NCBI RefSeq assembly: GCF_002998435.1
Contig: NZ_CP027231.1
Span: 2,831,001-2,895,000 of the forward strand
From: Bacteroides zoogleoformans
Lineage (GTDB): Bacteria > Bacteroidota > Bacteroidia > Bacteroidales > Bacteroidaceae
Direction of reading: 5' to 3'
DNA length: 64,000 nucleotides
The notes under the pieces are model-generated. The model did no database searches. It was not told the origin of the DNA and saw only the letters and a list, made by a program, of their open reading frames with translations. The stretch's first letter is position 1. Every line of letters starts with the position of its first letter. Of this stretch, positions 16,943 through 28,126 are shown piece after piece. Position numbers and translations under genes: made by a program.

Positions 16943-19005
16943 ACATCAAAGAAGAAATACTAAGCCGGACGAACAAAGGACTGGAGGTGTTCTGCTTCTA
17001 CATGCCCATCAACTTTGTACCCAAGCGCAACTTCCGTAATCCATTGTATGACGATAGGCGTGCATCATGCAATATCTACCTCGATAATAAGTCTGGCTGC
17101 TACCGCATGAAGGACTTTGGCAATGACGCCTACTCAGGTGATTGTTTCTGGTTTGCTGCAACTATGCTCGGTTTGGACGTGAGAAAAGATTTTATGAATG
17201 TTCTTGAAACAATCATCAGAGATTTACAACTCAATATTCGTCTTGAAGAAAGAAAAGAATACGGTAATAAGCGACCTGTCTTAATAAAACCTTCAAAGCA
17301 GCCTATATTACCTCCACCCGACCTTAATACTTCCATGACAAGCGAGAAGTGGTTTACATATATCGAACAGCCCTTTGGAGAAGAGGAACGAAATTATTGG
17401 CGACGATACGGCATTGATACCAGGACTTTGCTACGCTTCCATGTTAAATCATTAGCACGCTATGAATCCGTTTCAAGTCAGGGCAAGCCATTCTCACTTG
17501 TTTCTACGCGAGAAGAGCCTATGTTTGCTTATTGCCTTGGCAGGTTTGTGAAAGTTTATCGTCCCAATAGTAAATTGCGCTTCCTCTATGGAGGCAAGGA
17601 GGTGGATGACTATGTGTTTGGTTTTGAGCAGTTGCCCTGCAAAGGCGATATGATATTCATTACGGGGGGAGAGAAGGATGTGCTTTCACTCTCGGCTCAT
17701 GGATTCAATGCCATCTGTTTCAACAGCGAGACAGCACAGATACCAGAGAATATCATTGAGGGACTATTGCTCCGTTTTCGACATCTAATCATATTGTATG
17801 ATACGGATGAAACAGGACTAAGAGAAACTAAACGACAAGTCGAAGCTCTATCCAAGTTTAAGGTGCTTCACTTAACATTGCCCTTACAAGGCACAAAAAC
17901 AGAAAAGGATATTTCCGATTACTTTGCCTTAGGCAATGGTTCGGAAGGTTTAAAGGCACTGCTTTCTGATATGTTTACCCAAATGTATGCACAGACGATG
18001 ATGATATTGCAATCTTGTGAAATAGACTATGACAATCCTCCCGATGCCTCGAAGTCGGTGGTAGCAGTAAACGGCGTACCCCTCGGTACACAGGATAATC
18101 TGTTCTGCATCACTGGCGGAGAAGGAACAGGCAAAAGCAACTACATTGCTGCCATTCTTGCCGGTACTCTTGGTGCAGAACGCTTACAACCAGAACAAAC
18201 TTTGGGATTGGAGGTAACCGCCAACCCCAAAAGATTAGCTGTACTCCATTACGATACAGAGCAATCAGAAGCACAGTTGCATAAGAATTTGGGGAAGACA
18301 CTTCGTCGGGCAGGAGTCACGTCTGTACCAGAGTTCTACCATTCTCTTTATTTGGCTTCACTTTCTCGTAAAGATAGATTGAAAATTATTCGTGAGAGTA
18401 TGGACTTGTTTCACCATAAGCACGGAGGAATACATCTTGTGGTAATTGACGGCATTGCAGACTTGATACGATCTGCCAATGACGAAACGGAGAGTATAGC
18501 CATTGTGGATGAACTCTATCGTTTGGCAGGAATCTATAATACTTGCATCATCTGTGTGCTCCATTTTGTCCCTAACGGTATTAAGTTGCGTGGACATATT
18601 GGTTCCGAATTACAGCGCAAGGCGGCAGGTATTCTCTCCATAGAGAAAGACGATAACCCTGAATATTCGGTTGTAAAAGCTCTGAAGGTGCGTGACGGCA
18701 GTCCACTCGATGTGCCGATGATGCTTTTCGGCTGGGACAAAGATGCGGATATGCACGTCTATCGTGGAGAGAAGTCGAAAGAGGATAAAGAAAAGCGTAA
18801 GACGGATGAACTTTTGGCTGTTGTAAAATCAGCTTTCCATACCAAGCTAAGACTCTCATATCAAGAACTATGTGACGTATTGATGCGTGAAATGGAAATC
18901 AAAGACCGAACGGCAAAGAAGTACATTGCCTATATGAAAGAGCAGTGTATATTGTCGCAGGACGCAAGTGGTAACTATCAAAAGGGTGAGCTATGCCATA
19001 CTTAG
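16939..19005 (+). CDS. TOPRIM primase / RecA-like helicase fusion protein
   Basis: 688 residues. The N-terminal 100 residues resemble a CHC2-type primase domain without an obvious zinc knuckle ([20 protein letters not shown], then a Phe-rich helix). A TOPRIM domain follows near 225-330 with [15 protein letters not shown] (catalytic Glu) and [15 protein letters not shown] (DxD). From about 385 a RecA/RepA-like ATPase shows Walker [11 protein letters not shown] and Walker [12 protein letters not shown], and the C-terminus is a small winged-helix-like segment. Such proteins prime and unwind mobile-element DNA after excision or transfer. Its start overlaps the stop of the DUF3853-like gene and its end overlaps the next HTH gene by 13 bases. 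Confidence 0.85.
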   Translation: MNIKEEILSRTNKGLEVFCFYMPINFVPKRNFRNPLYDDRRASCNIYLDNKSGCYRMKDFGNDAYSGDCFWFAATMLGLDVRKDFMNVLETIIRDLQLNIRLEERKEYGNKRPVLIKPSKQPILPPPDLNTSMTSEKWFTYIEQPFGEEERNYWRRYGIDTRTLLRFHVKSLARYESVSSQGKPFSLVSTREEPMFAYCLGRFVKVYRPNSKLRFLYGGKEVDDYVFGFEQLPCKGDMIFITGGEKDVLSLSAHGFNAICFNSETAQIPENIIEGLLLRFRHLIILYDTDETGLRETKRQVEALSKFKVLHLTLPLQGTKTEKDISDYFALGNGSEGLKALLSDMFTQMYAQTMMILQSCEIDYDNPPDASKSVVAVNGVPLGTQDNLFCITGGEGTGKSNYIAAILAGTLGAERLQPEQTLGLEVTANPKRLAVLHYDTEQSEAQLHKNLGKTLRRAGVTSVPEFYHSLYLASLSRKDRLKIIRESMDLFHHKHGGIHLVVIDGIADLIRSANDETESIAIVDELYRLAGIYNTCIICVLHFVPNGIKLRGHIGSELQRKAAGILSIEKDDNPEYSVVKALKVRDGSPLDVPMMLFGWDKDADMHVYRGEKSKEDKEKRKTDELLAVVKSAFHTKLRLSYQELCDVLMREMEIKDRTAKKYIAYMKEQCILSQDASGNYQKGELCHT

Positions 19006-19301
19006 AACAGACAACAGAGAACGATTGGTGCAAGCGATTGTTTGACAGCTTGAGAACTATCGAGAGCAAACTCGACCAACTGCTTGTGATGAAAGAGCAA
19101 TCTGTTGACACAACTATTCATCCGCCTCTTAAACCAGAGTATCTTGACATAATCGACGTGTCGAAGATTCTCAAAGTAGAGCAGAAAACCATTTACAATT
19201 GGGTATGGGCAGGAAAGATCCCATATCTCAAAGCGAATGGTAGACTGCTGTTTCTTCGTGACGAGATAGACGATATGCTTCATAAACGAGAATGTTGGTG
19301 A
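18993..19301 (+). CDS. Excisionase-family helix-turn-helix protein
   Basis: 102 residues. An N-terminal helical segment ([25 protein letters not shown]) is followed by a MerR/excisionase winged helix at about 45-98 ([28 protein letters not shown], then [16 protein letters not shown]). This HTH_17 layout is the one used by the Xis/Exc DNA-bending factors of Bacteroides conjugative and mobilisable transposons. It is the last gene of the four-gene operon. It probably helps an integrase during excision, but no integrase lies in the window. Confidence 0.8.
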   Translation: MPYLEQTTENDWCKRLFDSLRTIESKLDQLLVMKEQSVDTTIHPPLKPEYLDIIDVSKILKVEQKTIYNWVWAGKIPYLKANGRLLFLRDEIDDMLHKRECW

Positions 19302-19462
19302 TCAACAAGCAATTTGTTTATTGCCGAATTCTAACTTATGGCACATCTTAAAATAGACATGAATATGAAGAAGATAGTTAAATTTTAGGACGGTAAATCA
19401 ACTATTAGTTTATTTGTGGGAATTATTTTCAACCAATAAGCTATTATTTGAAATGATTTGCT

Positions 19463-19470
19463 TATCTTTG
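19463..19470 (+). promoter_or_regulatory. -7 box for the AbiE pair
   Basis: TATCTTTG matches the Bacteroides -7 consensus and lies 30 bases before the AbiEi start. The 198-bp gap upstream (19302-19499) otherwise holds only A/T-rich DNA and a 16-codon frame (19338-19388) with no support as a gene. Confidence 0.55.
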
Positions 19471-19499
19471 CGGTTGAAATAAATACAAGCAAGTAAACT

Positions 19500-20264
19500 A
19501 TGAGTGTATCTACAGGTAACAAAATCAACCAAATGCTCCAATTAGGACAAAAAAACGGATTGTTGTTTGCTCAATGGCTAACAGGACGAGGATATTCCAG
19601 TCAGCTATTGAAAAGATACCGCATATCGGGATGGTTAACACCTCTATGTAGAGGTGTAATGTACCGTACTGGGGATAACCTATCTGCCTATGGTGCATTG
19701 CAGTCGTTTAATGAACAGTTAGGAAAAAAGTTCCGTATAGCTGCTCATTCTGCATTAGAGTTATGGGGCTTCAATCATTATGTGCCAATGGGTAAGCCAT
19801 TGCTAGTGATAACTGCTACCAATGAGAGAATGCCTCAATGGATGAAGCTTAACGTATTCGACCGTGATTTTCATTTTTTCAAAACAGACGCATTTATGCA
19901 AGCACAAATAACGACTTTGTCTTATTTAGATTGGAATTTACTCGCGTCTACTCCAGAACAGGCTTTTATGGAATGCTTGTTACTATCGCCGCGGCAATAC
20001 AACTACATGGACTTGTACTATATAATGGAACAGCTAACAACATTGCGTTCAGAGGTTGTCCAATCGTTATTGGAAACAACCAAGAACTATAAGATGAAGC
20101 GCCTATTCTTATATATGGCAGAAAAAGCAAACCATTATTGGTTTGAAGAATTAGACTTATCTAGGATAGATTTGGGAACTACAAAATTGCAGTTGGTAAA
20201 GTCGGGGGTATATCTCAGTAAGTATAAAATGACAATCCCCAAAGAATTGAACGACTATGAATAA
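19500..20264 (+). CDS. abiEi: Type IV toxin-antitoxin antitoxin, AbiEi family
   Basis: 254 residues. The N-terminus is a winged helix-turn-helix (NGLLFAQWLTGRGYSSQLLKRYRISGWLTPLCRGVMYR), as in AbiEi antitoxins, which bind their own promoter. The C-terminal part (AHSALELWGFNHYV, LLASTPEQAFMECLLLSP) matches the AbiEi C-terminal domain that neutralises toxicity without contacting the toxin, as known for this family. The coding end overlaps the toxin gene by 8 bases, the standard AbiEi-AbiEii layout. On a mobile element this pair can stabilise the element or abort phage growth. Confidence 0.88.
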   Translation: MSVSTGNKINQMLQLGQKNGLLFAQWLTGRGYSSQLLKRYRISGWLTPLCRGVMYRTGDNLSAYGALQSFNEQLGKKFRIAAHSALELWGFNHYVPMGKPLLVITATNERMPQWMKLNVFDRDFHFFKTDAFMQAQITTLSYLDWNLLASTPEQAFMECLLLSPRQYNYMDLYYIMEQLTTLRSEVVQSLLETTKNYKMKRLFLYMAEKANHYWFEELDLSRIDLGTTKLQLVKSGVYLSKYKMTIPKELNDYE

Positions 20265-21168
20265 TCATCAGTATAAAAGTCAAGTGGCACTATTGGTACG
20301 CATCATGCCCTTGGTTTATAGAATCAAAGATTTTGCCGTACATGGTGGTACGGCTATCAACTTGTTTCATCAGAACATGCCACGGTATTCTGTGGATATA
20401 GATCTTACCTATATTCCCTTGGAGGCACGTTCAACGAGCTTGGAACATATCAATCTGAATCTTCAAGACTTGAAAACGAGCATCGAACGAGCCGTACCGG
20501 GAATACATGTGGTACATAAAACTGATGTATGGAAACTGCAATGCACATACAATGGCACTACGGTGAAAATCGAAGTGAATGGCACCAAACGTGGCATACT
20601 TGGAGAAGCGGAAGTAATGAACCTCTGCCCAAAGGCGAAAGATGAGTTTCAAGCTAACTGTAAGGCACGCATCGTACCTTATCCACAACTATATGGAGGT
20701 AAGATAGCGGCTGCTCTCAGTCGCCAACACCCACGTGATTTGTTTGATTGCAAGTACATGAAAGACGAAACATTGGATGAAGTAAAAGACGGTTTGTTTC
20801 TGTGCTTACTGGGAAGCGACAAACCCATCATAGAATCACTTTGTCCTAATGACATTAATCAGGAGGAGGCTCTTGAACATCAGTTCAAAGGAATGACCGA
20901 TATTCCTTTCACTTACAAGGATTATGAGTCCTCGCGTAACGACATTATCAGAAAGGTAAATGCCTGCCTTACCGATGAGGACAAAGACTTCATCATTTCT
21001 TTTGAAGAAGGCTCCCCGCAATGGGAACTATGTTGTGCTGGTGATTTGAGCAAATACCCATCCGTACAGTGGAAACTGCTCAATATCGAGAAACTAAAAA
21101 AGCAAAATCAAAAGAAGTTTCAAGAAGGAATTGATAAACTCAAAACTTTTTTTGAAAAAATGATGTAG
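20257..21168 (+). CDS. abiEii: Type IV toxin, AbiEii nucleotidyltransferase
   Basis: 303 residues. The nucleotidyltransferase core is visible at about 28-50: FAVHGGTAINLF followed by RYSVDIDLTY, the GG-x-DxD arrangement of AbiEii/AbiGii toxins. Further support is ARIVPYPQLYGGKIAAALSRQHPRDLFDC, the conserved Lys-Arg-Asp segment of the family. These enzymes transfer nucleotides onto tRNA or similar acceptors and stop growth. Metal-binding Asp residues are intact, so it should be active unless held in check by the upstream antitoxin. It is the last rightward gene before the tmRNA. Confidence 0.9.
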   Translation: MNNHQYKSQVALLVRIMPLVYRIKDFAVHGGTAINLFHQNMPRYSVDIDLTYIPLEARSTSLEHINLNLQDLKTSIERAVPGIHVVHKTDVWKLQCTYNGTTVKIEVNGTKRGILGEAEVMNLCPKAKDEFQANCKARIVPYPQLYGGKIAAALSRQHPRDLFDCKYMKDETLDEVKDGLFLCLLGSDKPIIESLCPNDINQEEALEHQFKGMTDIPFTYKDYESSRNDIIRKVNACLTDEDKDFIISFEEGSPQWELCCAGDLSKYPSVQWKLLNIEKLKKQNQKKFQEGIDKLKTFFEKMM

Positions 21169-21189
21169 GTATAATCCGAATATAAACAC

Positions 21190-21197
21190 TACCTTTG
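21190..21197 (+). promoter_or_regulatory. -7 box with no gene behind it
   Basis: TACCTTTG matches TAnnTTTG just after the AbiEii stop. The only thing downstream before the oppositely oriented tmRNA is a hairpin-terminated stretch of about 90 bases, hence the candidate small RNA. No good -33 element is seen at the usual spacing. Confidence 0.45.
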
Positions 21198-21203
21198 CAA
21201 CGT

Positions 21204-21291
21204 AAATAGTGCCGATAAGGACTTTTGTCGCTTTATTAGCACTCTAAAAAGGGGAAATGGGGCTGTGTACTTTGTCGATACAGTCCCTTTT
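21204..21291 (+). ncRNA. Candidate small RNA of about 88 nt
   Basis: It begins about 7 bases after the -7 box at 21190-21197. It contains a first stem (AGTGC near 21207 with GCACT near 21239) and ends in a terminator: GGGGCTGT (21259-21266) pairs with ACAGTCCC (21280-21287), followed by TTTT. There is no open frame of note. The small RNA RteR of CTnDOT has a similar size and represses tra genes, but no sequence match is claimed. Confidence 0.4.
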
Positions 21292-21392
21292 CGGTGTATT
21301 AAAACTTCAAAATCTTATGGATCTCTGAATAGAGCATAATAAGAAAGAAGACTATCAGCTGCTTAAAAACAATTAATAGTCCTCTCTTTTAG

Positions 21393-21788
21393 TGGACTTG
21401 CGGAGAGTCGAACTCCGGTCCGCACAAGGAAACCATATGCTTTCTACATGCTTATTTCAGCCTTCTGTTTTCGAGTGTTGGCAAGACCTGAACCACCAAC
21501 CAACACCTTATCCTCTAAATTTCATCTATGCATCGAGGCATACACAAACTATTTCCGATTTACCTGCACCGCTTGACCCTTAGATTCGGAACAACATCCT
21601 TGGAGCAGTGTCTCGTCGCATCACCTGGTGACGCAATAAAGCCAGTAATCTACTATGCTTCGATTAGGCAGCGAGAGCGTAATTGTTTTCGCCAATTAAT
21701 TTTTTGACCACTCAGATTTAGGAGGTAGCCGTCGAGCCTCCGCATGCTTACATACCATCTCATCTTGCCGTCAAATCCATACAAGCCC
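21393..21788 (-). ncRNA. ssrA: tmRNA (transfer-messenger RNA)
   Basis: Read on the minus strand, the 5' end GGGCTTG (from 21788) pairs with CAAGTCC at the 3' end over 7 bases including one G-U, forming the acceptor stem. A T-arm (CGGAGTTCGACTCTCCG) precedes it, and the discriminator A is at 21393; CCA is not encoded. The 5' D-like part contains GGATTTGACGG. The tag frame 21693-21664 reads GGC GAA AAC AAT TAC GCT CTC GCT GCC TAA, that is GENNYALAA, ending in the ALAA degron expected for proteolysis. tmRNA rescues ribosomes stalled on broken mRNA. It is flanked by mobile-element genes on both sides, so it appears to be carried by the ICE rather than being the host's own copy. Confidence 0.93.
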
Positions 21789-21801
21789 TCGGTATGTTCT
21801 G

Positions 21802-21809
21802 CAAAGTTA
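21802..21809 (-). promoter_or_regulatory. -7 box of the tmRNA gene
   Basis: The reverse complement reads TAACTTTG, 13 bases upstream of the mature 5' end at 21788, which is the right distance for a start near 21795. Confidence 0.6.
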
Positions 21810-21873
21810 CATATTATTTCTGAATTTGCTGAATGAGATTCGATAATTTTGTTGCAAATTTATTCTTTTAGAT

Positions 21874-24800
21874 TCAAAATCTTACTTTATGACGTACTAT
21901 TGTCTCTTTTGCACTGTGTTCTGAAACTGTATCAGGAGGATTTTGCAAGTCTGATTTTGGGGAGAGTTCTTCATCTCCTTCTTTGTCCGCAGTAATCGTC
22001 AAAGTGATTTTTCTGTCCAACTCTGCCGACTGCCCTTTGAGCGAGCGAAGCTCGTCCTCTTTCTTCCACGTCCCATTAGCAATAGCAGTATAGATTTCCT
22101 GATTGGCTGCAACTTTCTCTTTCTCCTTTTCATGCGATTCAATTACTTTCGGGATGCGCCCAAGCGCACCTAAGAAGTTCTCACACGCAAGTTTCGGGTC
22201 CGTAGCCAACTTACCATTATTATAGGTATAGTAGATACTCTCCTGCCCTTTAACAAAGAAACGATTTACGGAGCAGTCAAACAAATCCTTTGAGGTACTT
22301 TCCGTCTTCACCATGATGGAGAAGCCATAAATCTCACCGATTTTATTATACTCACCTTTGGTGCGTGCCTTGTCGTTAATCTCCTGCAGGCGTGCGGCAA
22401 TGACCTTGGTGTCCGTACTGCCCTCCACACCTTTTATGACAAGTTTATTGATAGGATTGCCGTCCTTATCACGCTCGACACGCTTCTCAAAGCATGCCAA
22501 GTCCGCCTTGGCTTCCTTAATCTTGTCCGAATGAAAAGATACGGAACTGTCAATCTCCGCCAATTTCCCCGTCGCTGCATCACGCTCACGGAGAAAGTTC
22601 TTACGCTCGGATTCCAGCGTGGCAATCTTCTTGTCGAGTTTGGCTTTCTCTAACAAGTCTGTATTACCAGATAGCACGGCAACATACTCTGAAAAGTTCA
22701 TACCGCTATCCTCATCCATCGAACCCTCGTCAATGGTACGACTACCGAGCGTATTGGTCTTCAATTGATTGATAAACAATTGCTTGTTGTGTAGCAGATT
22801 GAATTTATAACTGTCCAACGACCGCTCCACGGCATAGATAATCACATCGACCTTGTTGTCAGCAAATTCTTTGGCAACCATATTGCCTTTACGGATTGCC
22901 CGACCATTGCGCTGTTCTAAATCTGAGGGTCGCCAGGGTGTGTCAAGTTGATGCACCGCCACCGCACGCTGCTGGGCATTAACTCCCGTTCCAAGCATGG
23001 ATGTAGAACCGAAGATAATGCGGATGTCTCCACGATTCATCGCATCTACCATCGCTTTTTTGGCTTTCTCGTTCTTGCACTCCTGAATGAAGCGTATCTC
23101 GTAGGACGGGATATGATAATCTTCTACCAATTTACGCTTCACCTCCGAATAGATATTGAAGTCTCCACCGGATTTATACGTGCCCAAGTCAGAGAACACA
23201 AACTGCGTACCCTTCTGTGCATCATACTTCTGATAGTAGTCATTAAGTAGCTTTGCACAATGGCTTGCCTTGTTGTCAATATGATCCGAGTACCCGTTTT
23301 CGTCTATCATGCGTAGATCCAAGCTCATCTTGCGGGCGTAGTCTGTAGCAATGAGCATTTTCGCTTTTTCCTCACTCTCACTAAGCGGTGCGCGTCCTAA
23401 GATTGTGGCATCCCCTTTCTTGGCAAATTCCATCAACTTACCGATAAACTCTTCCTGTTCAGGTGTCGGCGGAATGTTATGCAGTATCTCGTTCTTCTCA
23501 GGTCTGTCAATACCAATATCCTTAGCAGTTCTGAAATCGCATATCTCCGCATAGAACGAAGCCAGCTCAGGCACTTTGATGAATGTTCTGAAGCGTTCCT
23601 TCTGAATAATCTCATTCGTAATGGAAAACTCATAGTCGGTGGACTTCTTGGCAAAGACCGCAGCCCATGCGTCAAAACTGTTGATGCCCTGCTTTTCCAA
23701 GGCTTGCGGGCGCAAGTATTTGAACAAAAGATAAAGTTCAGTCAGACTATTGGAAATAGTAGTTCCCGAAAGGAATGTTGCTCCCAAGTCCTTGCCCGAC
23801 CGCTCCTGTATGGTGCGAATGGCAAAGAGCATATTAAGCGCACGCTGTGAGCCGTCAGGATTGCCCAAGCCTGATACCCTATCGTGGCGAGTGTTGAACA
23901 TTAGGTTCTTGAATTGATGACTTTCATCTACAAATAGGTGGTCAATGCCCATCATCTTGAAATCTACGGCATCGTCCTTGCGCTCGGCTATGCTGTCTTG
24001 AATGCCTTGTAACTTGGCTTCCAAGGTCTGCTTTCGTTTCTCCAATCCTTTGAGCATGGCACGGGATATGTCCGCTCCCTGCATACGGAGCACTTCAAGG
24101 TTTTCTTCTACCGAGTCTTTCTCTTTCTGTAAGATTGCCTCCTGTATCTCCAAGGCTTGCGGAATCATACCGAACTGCTCATGCGTTAAGATAATACAGT
24201 CCCAATCGTTGTTCTTGATGTCATTAAAGATACGCTGGCGGTTCTGCTTGTTAAAGTCGTTCTTGCCCGGATAGAGAATCTTGGCATTGGGATAAGCCTT
24301 GCGAAAAGTATCAGCAATATCGAATACATTTGCCTTCAGTCCGATAATCATCGGCTTGTTGGCTAATCCCAACCGCTTCATCTCGTAGGCAGCCGTACAC
24401 ATGATAAGCGTCTTGCCCGCACCCACCTCGTGGTCGCAGATACCACCTCCATTGGTCTTCAGCATCCATACGGCATCTTTCTGACTCTTATAAAGGTCTG
24501 GTATGCCCAATCTTTTAAGGTCAAGGTCGGGAAACGACTGGTGCGTACCGTCAAAATTGGGACGCACAAAGCAGTTGAAAAGACGATTGTAACGGTCAGA
24601 GAGCTGCTCTTTGAACGTGTCGGGTGTCTGTCCGAGCCAATCTACAAAGCCTTGTCTGATCTCCTCAATCTTGGCGTTCGCCATCTGTATGGCGTGCCCG
24701 TCCCGTACTTTAATGGTCTTGGTTTCTCCTGTGATCTTATCCGTCACCTCCTTACTCTTGTTGATGTCGGGAATGGTATTGTGAAGTGCGTGCTTCATCA

Positions 24801-27800
24801 GGTTGATGCCGTCATAACGGCGGAACTCCCCCGGTACGGCATACTTATGCCAGATATTGGCATTCTTTCGGTCGCAGACAATGCTGTACTCGTCCATGTT
24901 GGAATGGTAGGATACGCTAATATCCGTCCCGAAAAACTCCGAGGCAAACCTACCATAGACTTTAGCAGGTATCCAGCGTTCACCGAGATTGAAGTCAAGG
25001 TCCGCAAAAGGAATGGGTGTTGGCGTGGCTGCGCGTAGGGCAGCAAGGCTCTGCTTTGCCTCTTCGTGGTCGGGATGGTCCAAGAGCCACGACTCGATAC
25101 GCTCCGCCTTTTCTATTACATTGCCCGAAATGAACTTGTCGGCTACCTCATAGCTGTCCTCTTCGGGATTGTAGAAGATGCGTCCTTCCAAGGCGGAAAG
25201 CATATCGCTCTCTTCCATATCGGGAAGCAGGGAACTCATATAGTCAAGTTCCACCGTGCCGTATTTGTTGAGTGATGCGCCCAATGCCTCCATCGGGTCT
25301 GCGGCAATGGAAAGCTCGGAGGTGGAAAAAGCCGTCGGATGGTCGAAGATGTCCGCCTTGACGTACCTGCCGTTTTCGGAGCGTTCCAAGAACAGCATTT
25401 CCACGCCTGTGGCGTCCATCTTGATGACATCGGTATTTGTCTTTTGATTGAAATTCCCCCAACGACCTACATAGCCATCATAAAGCCGATTGAGTTTCTC
25501 ACGCTCTTCCTTGTCCTCCGCTTGGTTGTTCGCCTCATAATCATAGAGTCTGTGATAACTCTCCCTAATCTCAATGTATGCTTTCAGCCGTGAGAGCTGG
25601 GCAAAGGGCAAGTCCATCGGATTGAAAGTGGGATGTCGTTTCAAGTCAGAGAGAAAGCCGACCTGTCCTTTTTGCATGACAATAGAGCCGTCCCTCAGAT
25701 GAGAGTCGGGCGATGAGAGAAAGGGACGCGGTGAAGCGTCAAACTCTTTCTTAACCTCTGCTATGGGCTGTGGCTTGCGAGGTTCGGCTTCCTCCATAAA
25801 GTCAAAGAGCGAGGGTTCTCTGACGGGAGCTGATGTCGTTTTCTTGCTTCTGCGAGGACTGCTTGGCGTGCTTCTTGCCGGCTTAGACTGTCGGCTTGCA
25901 GAAAGTGGTTGGTTATCGCTGACCTTCTTTTGTTGAGCAGCCTCCTTGATTTCATTATTTACACGGGCTACGTCTTGTGTCCAAAGACTATACTCCTCCG
26001 GGGCAAACAAGAGTTGATCCGTTGTTTCTGTCTCGATGGTGCTATCCATAATCGGATGATGGTCTTCATCAAAGAATACCGTCTGACCGTTCATCTCTCT
26101 TGGGGCTTCCACGTCCGTGCGAATTTCACGGATTTCCTGTTCGTATTGTCTTTGAAGGGTAATTACGGGGACACCTTCGGGAGCAGGTTCGGTTTCTGGC
26201 TCTATTGTTGGAAGTACCTGTGTTGCTTGTGCTTCTTCTTTTGTCTCTGATTCGTCTCTTGCTTCATCTCCCACTATCTTATTACCTTCTCCGACCTTCT
26301 CTTGGGGCTGAGTTTCTTCTTGTACTAGCCTCAGAACTTCCTGACTTCTTTCTTCCTTGCCTTGCTCAATGATGGGTTCTTTGGTGTATTGTCCTCTGAC
26401 AATCTCTTCCAGCTCCGCAATCTCGTGCAATTTTGTGGGCTTGAAGTATAAGTCCCGCTCAATTCCCAAGCCTCTGACCTTTACTTCCTCCATTTCATCA
26501 AGCGACATTGTACCCAATTCCCAGCCGTAGCCCATCGTAACAGCACCGAAGCCGATGCGCTCCTTGGGGTCGTACTCCAATAGATAAGCCGTGTAAGCCC
26601 CCATTGGGAAAAAGTAGCGAGCGTAGGCTATTCTATCGCCAATGAGTTCTTTTTCTGTCCTATAGAGTTTGGGAAGCTGTTTTTTGATGCTATCAGGCAT
26701 CAGATTATAGGCATTATCTTCTTCCTTATCCTTAGTTTCCTGTTTCTGAGGTGTTTCTTCATTTTTTATGCTTTCTTGCACTTTCTGCACCATCTTGTCC
26801 ACATGTACCTGCCATTCCTCCTCAGTCATGGGTATGCCTGTTTCATAGAGTTTACGATCAAAACGCTGCTCCACTTCCAAAGAGAGTTGAGTACGCAGGC
26901 TGTCAGCCATATCCTCGATACCGCCGTCAAACGTATATTCCCAGGCAGGCTTGCCGTAAGGGTCCGTACCCATCGTGCGGTCTGTGGCGATGGTTCGGTG
27001 GGCTATGTCCTTCCATTCACCGTCAAAGAGCGAATTGTGCTTGAATACGACAGAAGAGCCTTCGGCTATGGGAGCCGATACGGACGCAACAAATTGCTGT
27101 TCGATGCCCTCGCTGATAGTCTTGCCCGACTGCTTTTGCAGGACAATGAGGTCGCTACCCACATCCGTACCCGCATTCTCGGAGAACATACCCGAAGGCA
27201 GGCGGATGGCGGAGATAAGCCGGCTATTCTGCATGAGGTAACGGCGGATGGCTTCATTTTTAGGGCTGTCCAATACGCCCTGCGAGGTAATGAAAGCAAG
27301 AAGTCCGCCCTCTTTGATAGTGTCCAGCCCTTTCACAAAGAAATAATTGTGGATGGTTCGGGTGGATTCCCGTTTAAGGATATTCTCTCCCTTGCTATAA
27401 CTACGGTCATAGACCATAAAGTCGCCAAAGGGGATGTTGCTGGTAATAAGGTCGTACTTGTCCTTCTCTTCCAATTCACCAATGGCTTCAAAGGGTTCTT
27501 GCCGAACAAAGATATTGTCCTTGCCGTAAGGATGAAGGGCTTGTGTGATGCGTGCCGTCAGCATGTCTTTTTCCATAGCATCGACCATACCAGCACTTTT
27601 GGCAAAGGTTTCGGTAAAGGCTCCCATACCTGCGGAAGGGTCCAAGCATTGTCTTACTTGCACGTCGGTGGCACTTAGGGCATCGGCAATGGCGGAGACG
27701 ATACGGGTGTCGGTATAGAAGGAAGTCAGTACGCTTGCCTTGATGCTCTCCCAATAGCGTTTGGCTGTGTTGGTATCGACGGCATCACGGTAAATCATCT

Positions 27801-28032
27801 GTTTGAGCCTTTGGGTAGGCGCGAACAGATTTTGCTCCGATGCACTCCAATAGCGGAGGTCATCGGGATTATCACAACGGTTCAAGACGCATTTCAGACC
27901 ACCGAAACCTTGATAACCTCTGAGCAGGACTTTCTCGGCTTCGGTGGCTTCACGGCGTTCTTTCTCCAAGCGCAGCACGACACGAATGGCTTCCGTGTTG
28001 CCCGCCAAGACTGCTTTCTTATTGTATGCCAT
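21874..28032 (-). CDS. Giant methyltransferase-helicase (DarB-like polyvalent protein)
   Basis: 2052 residues. The N-terminal third is an N6-adenine methyltransferase-type domain: [17 protein letters not shown] (SAM loop, about 130-145) and [12 protein letters not shown] (NPPF-like motif, about 200). A low-complexity, Glu/Pro-rich linker covers about 570-780. The C-terminal half is an SNF2-type helicase: HEVGAGKT (Walker A, about 1200), [10 protein letters not shown] (DEAH-like box, about 1367) and [11 protein letters not shown] (motif VI, about 1710), followed by coiled-coil segments. The same order is known from phage P1 DarB, which protects incoming DNA from restriction, and related proteins occur on many conjugative elements. 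Protection of transferred ICE DNA is therefore the likely role. It is the last gene of a leftward operon after topB. Confidence 0.85.
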   Translation of the reverse strand: MAYNKKAVLAGNTEAIRVVLRLEKERREATEAEKVLLRGYQGFGGLKCVLNRCDNPDDLRYWSASEQNLFAPTQRLKQMIYRDAVDTNTAKRYWESIKASVLTSFYTDTRIVSAIADALSATDVQVRQCLDPSAGMGAFTETFAKSAGMVDAMEKDMLTARITQALHPYGKDNIFVRQEPFEAIGELEEKDKYDLITSNIPFGDFMVYDRSYSKGENILKRESTRTIHNYFFVKGLDTIKEGGLLAFITSQGVLDSPKNEAIRRYLMQNSRLISAIRLPSGMFSENAGTDVGSDLIVLQKQSGKTISEGIEQQFVASVSAPIAEGSSVVFKHNSLFDGEWKDIAHRTIATDRTMGTDPYGKPAWEYTFDGGIEDMADSLRTQLSLEVEQRFDRKLYETGIPMTEEEWQVHVDKMVQKVQESIKNEETPQKQETKDKEEDNAYNLMPDSIKKQLPKLYRTEKELIGDRIAYARYFFPMGAYTAYLLEYDPKERIGFGAVTMGYGWELGTMSLDEMEEVKVRGLGIERDLYFKPTKLHEIAELEEIVRGQYTKEPIIEQGKEERSQEVLRLVQEETQPQEKVGEGNKIVGDEARDESETKEEAQATQVLPTIEPETEPAPEGVPVITLQRQYEQEIREIRTDVEAPREMNGQTVFFDEDHHPIMDSTIETETTDQLLFAPEEYSLWTQDVARVNNEIKEAAQQKKVSDNQPLSASRQSKPARSTPSSPRRSKKTTSAPVREPSLFDFMEEAEPRKPQPIAEVKKEFDASPRPFLSSPDSHLRDGSIVMQKGQVGFLSDLKRHPTFNPMDLPFAQLSRLKAYIEIRESYHRLYDYEANNQAEDKEEREKLNRLYDGYVGRWGNFNQKTNTDVIKMDATGVEMLFLERSENGRYVKADIFDHPTAFSTSELSIAADPMEALGASLNKYGTVELDYMSSLLPDMEESDMLSALEGRIFYNPEEDSYEVADKFISGNVIEKAERIESWLLDHPDHEEAKQSLAALRAATPTPIPFADLDFNLGERWIPAKVYGRFASEFFGTDISVSYHSNMDEYSIVCDRKNANIWHKYAVPGEFRRYDGINLMKHALHNTIPDINKSKEVTDKITGETKTIKVRDGHAIQMANAKIEEIRQGFVDWLGQTPDTFKEQLSDRYNRLFNCFVRPNFDGTHQSFPDLDLKRLGIPDLYKSQKDAVWMLKTNGGGICDHEVGAGKTLIMCTAAYEMKRLGLANKPMIIGLKANVFDIADTFRKAYPNAKILYPGKNDFNKQNRQRIFNDIKNNDWDCIILTHEQFGMIPQALEIQEAILQKEKDSVEENLEVLRMQGADISRAMLKGLEKRKQTLEAKLQGIQDSIAERKDDAVDFKMMGIDHLFVDESHQFKNLMFNTRHDRVSGLGNPDGSQRALNMLFAIRTIQERSGKDLGATFLSGTTISNSLTELYLLFKYLRPQALEKQGINSFDAWAAVFAKKSTDYEFSITNEIIQKERFRTFIKVPELASFYAEICDFRTAKDIGIDRPEKNEILHNIPPTPEQEEFIGKLMEFAKKGDATILGRAPLSESEEKAKMLIATDYARKMSLDLRMIDENGYSDHIDNKASHCAKLLNDYYQKYDAQKGTQFVFSDLGTYKSGGDFNIYSEVKRKLVEDYHIPSYEIRFIQECKNEKAKKAMVDAMNRGDIRIIFGSTSMLGTGVNAQQRAVAVHQLDTPWRPSDLEQRNGRAIRKGNMVAKEFADNKVDVIIYAVERSLDSYKFNLLHNKQLFINQLKTNTLGSRTIDEGSMDEDSGMNFSEYVAVLSGNTDLLEKAKLDKKIATLESERKNFLRERDAATGKLAEIDSSVSFHSDKIKEAKADLACFEKRVERDKDGNPINKLVIKGVEGSTDTKVIAARLQEINDKARTKGEYNKIGEIYGFSIMVKTESTSKDLFDCSVNRFFVKGQESIYYTYNNGKLATDPKLACENFLGALGRIPKVIESHEKEKEKVAANQEIYTAIANGTWKKEDELRSLKGQSAELDRKITLTITADKEGDEELSPKSDLQNPPDTVSEHSAKETIVRHKVRF

Positions 28033-28126
28033 AGTTGTTCTGTTTTAATATGGAGAGGAAAAATTAGTCGGAAGATAATTTTTTCTACCTCCCAACTAAT
28101 TTATTTTAGCTCCGAGTCTGTGATAA

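Noticed and set aside
19338-19388. 16-codon frame (MAHLKIDMNMKKIVKF)
   Set aside because: Too short and without a clear ribosome-binding site or family. It may be a relic of a truncated gene but cannot be supported.
21393-21430. tmRNA 3' end as the integration site of an island to its left
   Set aside because: No second copy of the ssrA 3' end occurs near 15.6-16 kb and no integrase adjoins it, so there is no support for target duplication.
21801-21810. GTAACTTTGC (reverse strand), matching the CTnDOT attachment core GTAnnTTTGC
   Set aside because: The same decamer is what a Bacteroides -7 promoter box looks like, and it sits at the right distance for tmRNA transcription. A second copy upstream of mobA shows how common it is.
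24430-27678. Long plus-strand frames opposite the DarB-like gene
   Set aside because: They are antisense shadows of a 2052-residue gene with clear motifs; their translations are Cys/Arg/His-rich and have no domain.
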